DNA of 64,000 bases from positions 29,600-93,599 of the forward strand of contig CAYVVT010000012.1 of assembly GCA_964454335.1 (NCBI GenBank), given 5' to 3'. The position numbers and the translations under genes are program-made. The DNA comes from CAYVVT01 sp964454335 (GTDB lineage: Bacteria > Fidelibacterota > UBA8477 > JABMPR01). How positions within the stretch are numbered: position 1 is the first letter of the stretch; each line of letters opens with the position of its first letter. Below the pieces are notes generated by a model that did not search any database, was not told where the DNA came from, and saw only the letters and a program-made list of their open reading frames with translations. This document shows, one piece after another, positions 25,392 through 34,217 of this stretch.

Positions 25392-26777
25392 ATGGCTGAG
25401 AACCAAGATAACCTGCGACTGCCGCCTTATAACGAGGAGGCTGAGAAAAGCGTGCTGGGATCCATGATGCTGGACAAGCAGGCGGTTTCAGCAGCCTTGC
25501 AGGTACTTGACGAGGACAGCTTCTACCGTCCCGCTCATCGCAACATCTTCAAGGCTATGCTGGCCCTGGAAGAGCTGAACGAGCCTATCGATCACATCAG
25601 TGTAGTGGATGAGATGAAGCGTCAGCAGACCCTGGACTCGGCTGGTGGGGCCTATTACATCACCGAACTCACCGAACGTATTCCCTCCACGGCCAATGTC
25701 GAATACTACGCCCGGTTGGTGATGGAGGCAGCCACGCTGCGTTCACTCATCAGACTCTCCGCAGATCTTTCATCGGAGGCCTACGAGACCAGGGAACACG
25801 TGGATGAGCTGCTGGACCGTGCTGAATCGAAGATCTTCGAACTATCCGCAAAACGGTTCAAGACCCAGGGTTTTCGGGATATCAAGCCCATTCTGGACGA
25901 AACCTTTGAACAGGTCGACACATTCCACAAGGATCCAGGCAGCATTCGCGGTGTAGCTACCGGCTTTGAGAAACTGGATGAACTCACGTCCGGACTGCAG
26001 AAGTCCGATCTGATCATCGTCGCCGCGCGACCCTCCATGGGCAAGACGGCCCTGGCGCTCTCCATAGCCAGGAATGCCGCGGTGCAGTACAACCATCCAG
26101 TGGGGATCTTCTCCCTGGAGATGGCCAACTATCAGCTGGCAATGCGAATGCTTTGTTCCGAGGCAAGGGTTGACGCCCACCTGGTCCGAACCGGGAAACT
26201 GCCGTCAAATCTGTGGTCACGACTTTCAGGGGCCGCGGGTAAACTGGCGGATGCTCCCATTTACCTTGACGATTCGGCCTCGTTGAACGCCACGGAACTC
26301 CGGGCCAAAGCGCGGCGACTCAAAGCTGACAAGGACATTGAGCTCCTTATCGTTGATTACCTGCAGCTCCTGCAAGGCTCTCGGAATGCCGAAAGCCGTC
26401 AACAGGAGATATCCCAGATCTCCCGCTCACTGAAGATGCTGGCCAAGGAGCTGAACATCCCGGTGATGGCCCTTTCTCAGCTCAGCCGTGCAGTGGAAAT
26501 GCGTGGGGGAGACAAACGCCCCATTCTATCGGATCTGCGTGAATCCGGGTCCATCGAACAGGACGCGGATGTGGTCACCTTCATCTACCGGCCGGAGAAA
26601 TACGGGATCACCGATGATGATGGCAATACACAGGAAGGCATCGCTGAGATCATCGTCAGTAAGCAGCGTAATGGTCCCACTGGGGTAGCTCGACTGACCT
26701 TCATCGACAAGTTTGCATCTTTCGAGAATCTGGCGGCCTACGTCCCGACACCAAGTGAGCCCGGCGTACCCTTCTGA
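25392..26777 (+). CDS. dnaB: Replicative DNA helicase DnaB
   Basis: A 461-aa hexameric helicase of the replication fork. The N-terminal DnaG-interacting domain begins PPYNEEAEKSVLGSMMLD, a linker helix follows, and then a RecA-like motor. Walker A is ARPSMGKTAL at about residues 213-222, Walker B is LLIVDYLQLLQG, and the arginine-finger region is LSDLRESGSIEQDADV. No intein is present. GGAG is 7 nt before the ATG. It overlaps the rel gene by one base. Confidence 0.97.
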   Translation: MAENQDNLRLPPYNEEAEKSVLGSMMLDKQAVSAALQVLDEDSFYRPAHRNIFKAMLALEELNEPIDHISVVDEMKRQQTLDSAGGAYYITELTERIPSTANVEYYARLVMEAATLRSLIRLSADLSSEAYETREHVDELLDRAESKIFELSAKRFKTQGFRDIKPILDETFEQVDTFHKDPGSIRGVATGFEKLDELTSGLQKSDLIIVAARPSMGKTALALSIARNAAVQYNHPVGIFSLEMANYQLAMRMLCSEARVDAHLVRTGKLPSNLWSRLSGAAGKLADAPIYLDDSASLNATELRAKARRLKADKDIELLIVDYLQLLQGSRNAESRQQEISQISRSLKMLAKELNIPVMALSQLSRAVEMRGGDKRPILSDLRESGSIEQDADVVTFIYRPEKYGITDDDGNTQEGIAEIIVSKQRNGPTGVARLTFIDKFASFENLAAYVPTPSEPGVPF

Positions 26778-28990
26778 TGTCCGCAAAGATCCTAGAGAAG
26801 ATCCTCCCCGGTGAAGGGGAGAAAAAATATCCAAAGGATTTCCAGGCGATGCTTTCCTTGCTGCCCCAGAAGATCAGTGCCGAGGACGAGGTCTTCATGT
26901 GGCGCGCCTACGAGTTCGGAAAGGAAGCCCACAAAGGCCAGATGCGGAAATCCGGTGAACCTTATTTCACTCACTGTGTCGAGGTAGCAACGATCCTGGC
27001 GGATATGCGTCTTGATCCTGTTACCATTTCAGCTGCGCTGCTGCATGATGTGGTGGAGGACACCGGGTATACGCTGAAGGACGTCGCCACTGAATTTTCC
27101 GAAGAATTGGCAGCCCTGGTGGATGGCGTCACCAAGCTGTCCGATATCAAGTTCCGCACCGAAGAGGATAAGCAGGCGGTGAATTTCCGCAAGATGCTGC
27201 TCTCCGTTGCTGATGATATCCGCGTGATCATAATCAAGTTTGCCGATCGCCTGCATAACATGAGGACGATCAAGCACTTACCCCAGGTCAAACAGCGCCG
27301 GATAGCCCGCGAGACCAGGGATGTCTATGCACCGCTGGCCCATCGTCTCGGTATGTATCGCCTCAAGTCAGACATGGAAGACCTCGTATTTGATGTCCTG
27401 GAGCCCAAATCGGCCAAGGAGCTTAATCGGCTGATCCCCAAGCGTCAGGTATTTTTCGAGAAATACGTGGGGAAGTTCCTGGAACCCGTGCGGGAGCGGG
27501 CTGAAGCAGCCGGGATCGAGGCCGAATACCGTAGCCGGTTCAAGACCCATTACTCCATTTTCCGCAAGATGACTGACCAGAATCGGCCGCTGGATGATGT
27601 TTTTGACATCTACGCCGTGCGGATCATTGTGGAACGCCTGGATGAATGCTACAGCATCCTGGGATTCATCCATCAGGATTACACACCCATACCGGAGCGT
27701 TTCAAGGATTTCATCGCCCAGCCCAAGGCCAATGGCTACCAGAGTATTCACACCACCGTGATCGGTCACGAAGGCCGGCCGGTGGAGATCCAACTCCGGA
27801 CCAGGGAAATGGATCAGACTGCCGAAGAGGGAGTTGCTGCTCACTGGCAGTACAAGGAGGGTGGTACAACCCCTTCGGCACGTACGCGCAGTGATGAACT
27901 GGATCCCCAGGTGGACTGGCTGAGAAACCTGGTGGATATCCTGCAGAATGAGGAACGAACCACCTCGCACGAATTCATGGATCTCCTGAAAATTGATCTC
28001 TATAAGGATGAGATCTTTGTCTTCACACCACGTGGGGAGGTCAGGATCCTGCCCATGGGGGCCACGCCGCTGGATTTTGCTTTCGACGTGCACACCCAGG
28101 TTGGATTGCGCTGTATCGGTGCCAAGGTAAACGGTAGTATCAAGCCTTTGAACAGTCAACTGATCAGCGGGGATAAGGTTGAGATCATTACCAGCGATAA
28201 CCAGAAACCCAACAGTAACTGGCTCAAGTTCGTCAAGACTTCCAAGGCCAAATCGAATATCCGAAAATGGATCAAGAAACAGGAATTTGAGCATAGCGTC
28301 AAACTCGGACGTGAGATCCTTGATCGCGAATTGCGAAGAATCCATAAAGCTAAAGAGTACAAGCGATTAGAAGATCCATTTAAAGTAATAAATTATGATT
28401 CCGAGGAAAAAATGCTGGCCTCCCTCGGTGCGGGACATCGTACCGTGGCCAGCGCGCTTTCCAAGATCTTCCCGGAAGTGTACACCACACCTCGGAAGGA
28501 AAAGACTGAACAGCAGCAGGGCGAATCCTTCCTGCGTCGTGCCCGACGGACCTCCAAGGGTGTGCTCATCCAGGGCATGGATAACATGATGATCAATTTC
28601 GGTCGTTGCTGTAATCCCATCCCGGGTGACCCCATTGTTGGGTTCATCACCCGCGGTCGTGGTGTGACGGTGCACCATCAGCAATGCGAGACCATGGGTC
28701 CGAACCTGGTGGAGAAGGAGCGCCTGCTGGACGTGTCTTGGACCACAGATCGCAGCCAGGTGTACCTGGTACGGCTGAAGATCCTGGCGCAGGAACGCAA
28801 ACACCTGGTCCGGGACGTCACCGAACGCATCAGCGCCTACGATATCAATATTGATTCCCTCACCATGAAAGTTGATGGGGATGTGGTGACAGGTCTCGTG
28901 ATCCTCGAAGTAGAAGGTGTCAAACAATTAGACCGTCTGATTACCCGGCTCATGCAGGAGGATGGGATCATCAGTGTGGAACGTGAATAA
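26777..28990 (+). CDS. rel: Bifunctional (p)ppGpp synthetase/hydrolase (Rel/SpoT)
   Basis: A 737-aa stringent-response enzyme. The HD hydrolase domain (about residues 45-200) keeps HDVVEDT and FADRLHNMRT. The synthetase domain (about 250-370) has the SRFKTHYSIFRKM substrate loop, DIYAVRIIV and NGYQSIHTTV. The TGS domain is at about 405-465. A Cys/His zinc-finger-like region (GRCCNPIPGDPI ... VHHQQCE) follows, then a C-terminal ACT domain at about 660-737. Both catalytic halves look intact, so it is predicted to make and degrade the alarmone. ATG overlaps the dnaB stop by one base. Confidence 0.96.
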   Translation: MSAKILEKILPGEGEKKYPKDFQAMLSLLPQKISAEDEVFMWRAYEFGKEAHKGQMRKSGEPYFTHCVEVATILADMRLDPVTISAALLHDVVEDTGYTLKDVATEFSEELAALVDGVTKLSDIKFRTEEDKQAVNFRKMLLSVADDIRVIIIKFADRLHNMRTIKHLPQVKQRRIARETRDVYAPLAHRLGMYRLKSDMEDLVFDVLEPKSAKELNRLIPKRQVFFEKYVGKFLEPVRERAEAAGIEAEYRSRFKTHYSIFRKMTDQNRPLDDVFDIYAVRIIVERLDECYSILGFIHQDYTPIPERFKDFIAQPKANGYQSIHTTVIGHEGRPVEIQLRTREMDQTAEEGVAAHWQYKEGGTTPSARTRSDELDPQVDWLRNLVDILQNEERTTSHEFMDLLKIDLYKDEIFVFTPRGEVRILPMGATPLDFAFDVHTQVGLRCIGAKVNGSIKPLNSQLISGDKVEIITSDNQKPNSNWLKFVKTSKAKSNIRKWIKKQEFEHSVKLGREILDRELRRIHKAKEYKRLEDPFKVINYDSEEKMLASLGAGHRTVASALSKIFPEVYTTPRKEKTEQQQGESFLRRARRTSKGVLIQGMDNMMINFGRCCNPIPGDPIVGFITRGRGVTVHHQQCETMGPNLVEKERLLDVSWTTDRSQVYLVRLKILAQERKHLVRDVTERISAYDINIDSLTMKVDGDVVTGLVILEVEGVKQLDRLITRLMQEDGIISVERE

Positions 28991-29028
28991 ATGAATGCTA
29001 AACGAATGATAGAAAGGACATAGTCGGT

Positions 29029-29337
29029 ATGGAAATCACCTACACGAAGAAAGACGTGGCGAAGCATACCGCCGAGAAACTCGGTCAAAAGATCTTCCAG
29101 ACAGAGGAGATCGTGGATGGTGTCTTCACGGTTTTGCGGGAGATGATGAGCGGGGATGAGGAATCCATTCGCATCGAGATCCGCAACTTTGGTGTCTTTG
29201 AGGTCAAACCGACCAAGGCAAAGCCCAGAGCCCGTAACCCACGGACCAATGAAGAGATCTACGTGCCCGCCCGCCGGAAGACCCACTTCAAACCCGGAAA
29301 ACTGCTCAAGGAAGTTCTGAAGAAACCTCTGGAATAG
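29029..29337 (+). CDS. HU/IHF family DNA-binding protein
   Basis: A 102-aa nucleoid-type protein. It has an N-terminal helical dimer region and the DNA-arm core EIRNFGVFEVKPTKAKPRARNP at about residues 47-68, with the usual Pro in the arm. The end PARRKTHFKPGKLLKEVL is standard. It is about 10 residues longer than HU because of small N- and C-terminal extensions. HU and IHF cannot be told apart from the sequence alone. It begins 38 nt after rel. Confidence 0.93.
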   Translation: MEITYTKKDVAKHTAEKLGQKIFQTEEIVDGVFTVLREMMSGDEESIRIEIRNFGVFEVKPTKAKPRARNPRTNEEIYVPARRKTHFKPGKLLKEVLKKPLE

Positions 29338-29345
29338 TCAACCGG

Positions 29346-29783
29346 TTGAACACCGCCACACAAGGCCGTATCCTGGCCATCGATCCCGGTGGCCGGCGCG
29401 TGGGCTTAGCCCTGTCTGATCCTCTGCGTCTCATCGCCAGTCCCTTCAAGACCCTATTGATCCGGGACACGGTAGACGCCATTAAGCAAATCAGGGAAGT
29501 GATTGAGAGTGAGGAGGTTGTGGAGATCGTCGTCGGCGTTCCACAACGCCCCGGGGGTGAGGAAAGCCAGCAGGCAAAAGCTGTGAAAACCTTTATCTCA
29601 GAACTACGCAGGGCCATTGACCTGCCGGTCAGGGAAGTGGATGAGAGCTTCAGCTCCGTGGAGGCGGAGGAGGTTTTACACCAGATGGGCCGCAGGATTG
29701 GTCAGGACAAAGGGGCTGTGGATCGCATCGCAGCGTCACTTATTCTGAAACAATATCTCCAGGAGAATCCAACACTGAGATGA
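29346..29783 (+). CDS. ruvX: Holliday junction resolvase-like RuvX/YqgF
   Basis: A 145-aa RNase H-fold nuclease implicated in 16S rRNA 5'-end maturation and recombination. The first catalytic Asp is in ILAIDPGGRRVG (D13). The central strand is VVEIVVGVPQRPGG, the second acidic site is EVDESFSSVEAEEVL, and the last is KGAVDRIAASLIL. The start is a TTG 8 nt after the HU gene; no stronger start is visible before the catalytic Asp. It overlaps lnt by four bases. Confidence 0.93.
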   Translation: MNTATQGRILAIDPGGRRVGLALSDPLRLIASPFKTLLIRDTVDAIKQIREVIESEEVVEIVVGVPQRPGGEESQQAKAVKTFISELRRAIDLPVREVDESFSSVEAEEVLHQMGRRIGQDKGAVDRIAASLILKQYLQENPTLR

Positions 29784-31333
29784 TGGAAATGAGTTCAAAT
29801 CGAGTTAAGCACATGACGCCAGAATTCATGGCGCTGTTGAGCGGGCTCCTGTTTGCCTTCAGTTTTCCACCTTTCGATATCTTCTTTCTGGCCTGGATCG
29901 GTTGGATACCACTCTGGGTGGGGATCCAGCGCACCGGCTGGCAGAAAGGATTTCGTCTTGGTTATATCACCGGTCTGGTCTTCACCCTGATCAGTATGAA
30001 CTGGATCGCCAATAATTCCGGGACGAACCTGCTGGTGGCCACTGCCTCCATGGTGGGAGCGGTCCTCTATCTTTCCATCTACTTTGGTCTCTTTGGATTC
30101 ATCATTGCCGGTACTGGACGCAGACTGGGCAGTGTGGGCCTGTGGTTGGCTCCATTCTACTGGGTTTCCATCGAATACCTCTTCCATTATGAGAAGTTCA
30201 CATTGGCCTTCCCATGGTTGTCCCTGGCCATGACGCAGAACTTCATGGTGCCGATTCTCCAGCTAGCAGAATACGGTGGGATCTACCTGGTTAGTTTCTG
30301 GGTAATGATCCTCAATATCTTGGTGTACCAGCTTGAATTCGGGCGCCTGTCCATTCGGAACCAACACCTGCTCTGGGGTGTAATGGGCTTCAGCATCGTC
30401 GCCACCATCATTTTTGGCGGTGTACGCATGAACATCCTTTCCGAATCCTATGACCGCAGCGTCCGGGTGGGCATAGTACAAACCAATCTGGATCCCCGGG
30501 AGAAATGGGTCCGCAGCAAGAAGATGCAGCACATCAGGGACCTGCTGACGCTCAGTGCACAAGCCCGGGCGGAGGGAGCTGAGATCATCGTATGGCCTGA
30601 GAGTGCCGTACCGGCTCATCTGCACTATTATCCGCAGATCGATCGGCAGATCCGGCGCTTTGTCCAGGATGAGAACACCTCTGTACTTACCGGGGCATTG
30701 CACCATGAGCGGAATGGAGATGAGTATCTGTTCTACAACTCTGCATTCTTCTATGCACCGGACAGTCCGGTTCCCATCTACAGCAAACAGCAGCTTGTCC
30801 CCTTTGGCGAACGCATCCCATTGTCAGATTCATTTCCGATACTCAAGAATCTCAACTTCGGCCAGGCCAACTTTGAATCCGGCGATACAGCTCTGGTACA
30901 TCCCATGGGAACGGATTCCACCAGGATCCCCATGGGTGCCCTGATCTGCTATGAATCCGCCGATCCGCACGTCTTCCATCGATTTGTTGAGAATGGTGCC
31001 GATCTTATGAGCATCATCACCAACGATGCCTGGTTGGGAGAATCCTTGGGTCCCATTCAACATCTTGCCGCGGGACGCATCAGAGCGATTGAACATCGGA
31101 TCAGCATTGCCCGCAGTGCCCAGACAGGCATCAGTGCCATGTTCATGCCCAGTGGACGCATTGCAGCTGAGATCCCGCTGGGTGAAAAGGGTACCGTAGT
31201 AGTGGATGCACCGGTGGGTCTGGAACGTAGCTTTTATTCCAGGAATGGCGATTTGATCGCCCTTGTCATCGTACTCATTTCAGCATTCGGCCTGCTCATG
31301 GTCACCTTTACCCGCCCCAGGCGCTCCACATGA
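29780..31333 (+). CDS. lnt: Apolipoprotein N-acyltransferase
   Basis: Adds the third acyl chain to lipoproteins at the periplasmic face of the inner membrane, so the organism is a diderm. 517 aa. N-terminal TM helices lie at about residues 15-215. The nitrilase domain at about 225-480 carries the catalytic triad E274 (VWPES), K336 (SKQQLVPFGE) and C390 (ICYES). A last TM helix is at about 490-510. ATGA overlap with ruvX. It also overlaps the next small gene by 4 nt. Confidence 0.95.
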   Translation: MMEMSSNRVKHMTPEFMALLSGLLFAFSFPPFDIFFLAWIGWIPLWVGIQRTGWQKGFRLGYITGLVFTLISMNWIANNSGTNLLVATASMVGAVLYLSIYFGLFGFIIAGTGRRLGSVGLWLAPFYWVSIEYLFHYEKFTLAFPWLSLAMTQNFMVPILQLAEYGGIYLVSFWVMILNILVYQLEFGRLSIRNQHLLWGVMGFSIVATIIFGGVRMNILSESYDRSVRVGIVQTNLDPREKWVRSKKMQHIRDLLTLSAQARAEGAEIIVWPESAVPAHLHYYPQIDRQIRRFVQDENTSVLTGALHHERNGDEYLFYNSAFFYAPDSPVPIYSKQQLVPFGERIPLSDSFPILKNLNFGQANFESGDTALVHPMGTDSTRIPMGALICYESADPHVFHRFVENGADLMSIITNDAWLGESLGPIQHLAAGRIRAIEHRISIARSAQTGISAMFMPSGRIAAEIPLGEKGTVVVDAPVGLERSFYSRNGDLIALVIVLISAFGLLMVTFTRPRRST

Positions 31334-31893
31334 CACATTCCTCAAAATTGATCCTGCTCCTGATCCTTGCATCGGGACTCTGGGCCACGCCAGTGACAAA
31401 CCGTGTCCAGGTTTCCGATCTGCTCTCCGAGGCCATAGATCAGACGCTTGATGGCCGGACCGAGACCTGGCAGGCTCAGATCAGGGGAGAGGATGCAGTC
31501 AGCAGATACCTTCGAGATCTGATCCACGATCTGGAGCTAGATCAGACAGGACCGGTGGAGCTGCTTATCGAGTTCAGCTCTACTGATCTGACCTGGAAAA
31601 TCATCGCGAATGATGGAGAAGCCCGGAACCGGTCATTTACTCGCCAGTTCAATCTTAGTATGCATCTAGTACTGCAGACAATCGACGGTGATCCCATACA
31701 CAGCTTCCCGCTGGAACTGGAAGGCCGTGACCGGATCAGCGCAAATGGTCTGATGCCTGTCCTCGAAGAACCGTTTCCCGTACCTCCTGGAGGCGACTTC
31801 CGCGCCATGGAAGCAGCTCCCAACAGACTCATTTTCCTGTCAATCTCAAGCCTGACAGTCCTGGCAGCACTCTATTTCGTGAGGTCCACATGA
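31330..31893 (+). CDS. Exported protein of unknown function with C-terminal TM helix
   Basis: 187 aa. A signal peptide (LILLLILASGLWA) is followed by a soluble region of about 140 residues and a C-terminal hydrophobic helix (LIFLSISSLTVLAALYFV) ending in a short basic tail. No cysteine or enzymatic motif is present. It overlaps lnt and the following DUF5683-like gene by four bases each, so the three are probably co-translated. I do not recognise the family. Topology suggests a periplasmic domain anchored at its C-terminus. Confidence 0.72.
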   Translation: MTHSSKLILLLILASGLWATPVTNRVQVSDLLSEAIDQTLDGRTETWQAQIRGEDAVSRYLRDLIHDLELDQTGPVELLIEFSSTDLTWKIIANDGEARNRSFTRQFNLSMHLVLQTIDGDPIHSFPLELEGRDRISANGLMPVLEEPFPVPPGGDFRAMEAAPNRLIFLSISSLTVLAALYFVRST

Positions 31894-32513
31894 AATCAGT
31901 CCGCATGATCCTGATCCTGGCCGTACTTCTGGTTCTTGGCCATCCTTATCTCATCGCACAGGATAAACAGCTACTGAACCCTGCAATGCAAAGTCTGATC
32001 CTGCCCGGCTGGGGTGAGCGCAGCCTTGATTCCCGAGCACGGGGACTTCTTTTCAGCGGCACGGAGACAGGTATCCTGATCTTTACGGGTTTGAGCTGGT
32101 TGGCGGCAGAACAATTTGACAACGACATGCGCCACTTCGCAGCTGAACACGCCGGAGTTATTGACATCGATTCCAAGGATGACAAATTCCTGGACCGTCT
32201 GGCCGACTATGACAACATGATTGAATACAATGAGCAGATGCTGCGGAACCGACGCAACAAGGAATTGTACTCAGCATCACAGAATGAATCCTGGGACTGG
32301 GAGACAAATGAGTATCGCCTGGAATACCAGGATATCAAACTGGATCGCTACCGCTGGAGCAAATTCGTTGAATTCAGTCTGGGAGCCATCGCGCTGAACC
32401 ACCTCATCAGTGCCATGGACGCACTCTATCTTGAACGTACAGGTGCAAACCTGCAGGTGCAGCCGACGCTGAGCCCCGGTACCACAGGCATTCGTCTCAG
32501 TCTCAATTTCTAA
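31890..32513 (+). CDS. Exported DUF5683-like membrane protein
   Basis: 207 aa. A signal peptide (residues about 6-24) is followed by NPAMQSLILPGWGE, a motif seen in DUF5683-type proteins of FCB bacteria. A hydrophobic helix is near 50-66 (GILIFTGLSWLAA), then a charged helical stretch (about 90-150) and a second hydrophobic segment (FSLGAIALNHLISAMDAL). It ends with a beta-like C-terminus closing in Phe (RLSLNF), which could fit outer-membrane association. The function is unknown; the family call is from the PGWG motif and layout only. Confidence 0.7.
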   Translation: MKSVRMILILAVLLVLGHPYLIAQDKQLLNPAMQSLILPGWGERSLDSRARGLLFSGTETGILIFTGLSWLAAEQFDNDMRHFAAEHAGVIDIDSKDDKFLDRLADYDNMIEYNEQMLRNRRNKELYSASQNESWDWETNEYRLEYQDIKLDRYRWSKFVEFSLGAIALNHLISAMDALYLERTGANLQVQPTLSPGTTGIRLSLNF

Positions 32514-32534
32514 GTAGATAATCCCTCAACGATA

Positions 32535-33398
32535 GTGACTGCGGAACTCTCTGTCATGACCCACCCACCCGGTGCATTGAAAAATTCACTCAGGACCTTC
32601 ATCATCTGGATCTCGCTGCCTACCGGCATCCTGGTGTTCATGTCCCTCTGGATGACACAGGAAGTCACCTGGCATGGAGCCATTGCCGTTCTCACCATCC
32701 TCCTGGGATTTTCCCGCGGTGTCTCCCTCAAGATGGTGCTGCAGCGTATCCTGCCCCTGGTCATCTTCCTGCTCCTGGCACAGTTGCTCCTGAGCTCCTA
32801 TTCACGAAGTCTGTTCTTCGCCCTCTTCCAGGGGGAATTTGACTGGACGCGCTGGCAGTATCCCATCTTTGCGGTGGAGCGTCTGGCCCTGCCGCTCATT
32901 GCCGTCATCGCTTTCCAGCGTGATCTGGCTGACCCACGGACCATGCGCTCGCTGGGTGCCTTTGTTCAGCCCCTCATAATCCTGCGCTTCCCGGTGATGA
33001 AGTTCCAGCTCATGCTGTCGGTAGCGTTGAAATTTCTGCCTTTTCTTCGTAGCGAATGGGAACGGTTCTACCAGGCCCGAGAGGCATTCCAGAAGATCAA
33101 TCCTTCCGGAAAGCGGACCCTGCGCAATCAGTTGAAGAAAAACGTCGTCGTACTCAAGGCGATGATCAGTCATATCATCCGGAAGGCCGGTCAGACAGGC
33201 GATATGCTTGCTCTGAGGGGGAACAGTCTGCGTCCACTTGCACTGCCAGCCAGGATGTTCATGCTCCTGCTTCTGATCTGGATCATTCTTGGTATGCTCT
33301 TCCACTTCTGGTTTCCAGGCCTGCAGGCCATGTGGTTGTTCATCGGGATCTGGTATACTCTGATGCAATTGTCCTTGAGCCTGGAATACGCTTCATGA
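32535..33398 (+). CDS. EcfT-like energy-coupling factor transmembrane protein
   Basis: 287 aa, with about five to six hydrophobic segments (residues about 20-40, 45-62, 70-92, 105-125, 240-275). The cytoplasmic coupling region contains SVALKFLPFLRSEWERFYQAREA and a second charged helix, as in EcfT/CbiQ proteins. In many bacteria ecfT directly precedes truA, and truA follows here with ATGA overlap. The ATPase genes ecfA1 and ecfA2 are absent, and the conserved Ala-Arg-Gly coupling motifs are weak, so it may be a diverged relative. Start uncertain: GTG 32535 or ATG 32556, neither with a good ribosome site. Confidence 0.68.
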   Translation: MTAELSVMTHPPGALKNSLRTFIIWISLPTGILVFMSLWMTQEVTWHGAIAVLTILLGFSRGVSLKMVLQRILPLVIFLLLAQLLLSSYSRSLFFALFQGEFDWTRWQYPIFAVERLALPLIAVIAFQRDLADPRTMRSLGAFVQPLIILRFPVMKFQLMLSVALKFLPFLRSEWERFYQAREAFQKINPSGKRTLRNQLKKNVVVLKAMISHIIRKAGQTGDMLALRGNSLRPLALPARMFMLLLLIWIILGMLFHFWFPGLQAMWLFIGIWYTLMQLSLSLEYAS

Positions 33399-34153
33399 GG
33401 ATCGCCCTGCTCCTGGAATATGACGGCAGCGCCTATCACGGCTGGCAGATACAGCCTGGAGAGGCAAGTGTCCAGGCAGTGGTGGAGACTGCACTCTCAA
33501 ACATACTGGACCAGGCCATCCGGGTCCATGCCTCCGGGCGAACCGATGCCGGTGTCCATGCCCGGGGACAGGTACTGCATTTTGATGCAGTGGAGCCCAG
33601 GGTGCCTGCCGAAAGGATCACTGCTGCATCCCACCGGGAACTCCCGGAAGATGTGCGCATCAGAGCCTCCGGACAGGTTGCGGGTGATTTCCACGCCCGC
33701 TTTGATGCCTACAGGCGCCACTACAGGTACCGCCTCAGTAATGATGCCTCGATCCTAGACCGGAATCAGGTATGGACTATTCCCTACGAACTGGAAACAG
33801 GTCTGCTTTCATCCTGTGCCGAGCTTGTCCTGGGCAAGCATGACTTTGCCAGCTTCTGCCAGGCTCAAACGGAGACTGAGAATCATGTCTGCGAAGTTGT
33901 CTCAGCCCAATGGGAGACACATGGCAACGACCTGTTCTTCCGGATCTCTGCGGATCGGTTCCTGCATCACATGGTACGGATGCTGGTAGGCAGTATGGTG
34001 GAGGTGGCCCGTGGGAAGTGGTCCCTGAAGACCTTCAAAGATCTGCTGGAAGCTGCAGATCTCCAGGCATCTACCCTCACCGCCGCGCCTGAGGGCCTCA
34101 TCCTGGAAGGTGTTGAATACCCCGGCGATGTGGATTTACCATGGGTGAGCTAG
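33395..34153 (+). CDS. truA: tRNA pseudouridine(38-40) synthase TruA
   Basis: A 252-aa enzyme modifying uridines 38-40 in the anticodon arm. The start MRIALLLEYDGSAYHGWQ is typical of the family. The catalytic Asp is in ASGRTDAGVHARGQV (about residues 44-58). RYRLSN and FLHHMVRMLVGSMVEVARGK are the later conserved blocks. A frame is open to 33056, but the ATG at 33395 matches family N-termini and overlaps the EcfT-like stop by ATGA. Confidence 0.96.
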   Translation: MRIALLLEYDGSAYHGWQIQPGEASVQAVVETALSNILDQAIRVHASGRTDAGVHARGQVLHFDAVEPRVPAERITAASHRELPEDVRIRASGQVAGDFHARFDAYRRHYRYRLSNDASILDRNQVWTIPYELETGLLSSCAELVLGKHDFASFCQAQTETENHVCEVVSAQWETHGNDLFFRISADRFLHHMVRMLVGSMVEVARGKWSLKTFKDLLEAADLQASTLTAAPEGLILEGVEYPGDVDLPWVS

Positions 34154-34217
34154 CTCTGAAAGCTTTATATTTGCGCGTTTTAGACCACTTGCAATGGTCA
34201 CAGTACGGAAAGCCGCA

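Noticed and set aside
33056..33394. Long N-terminal extension of truA
   Set aside because: It runs over the EcfT-like gene in another frame; family N-termini match the ATG at 33395.
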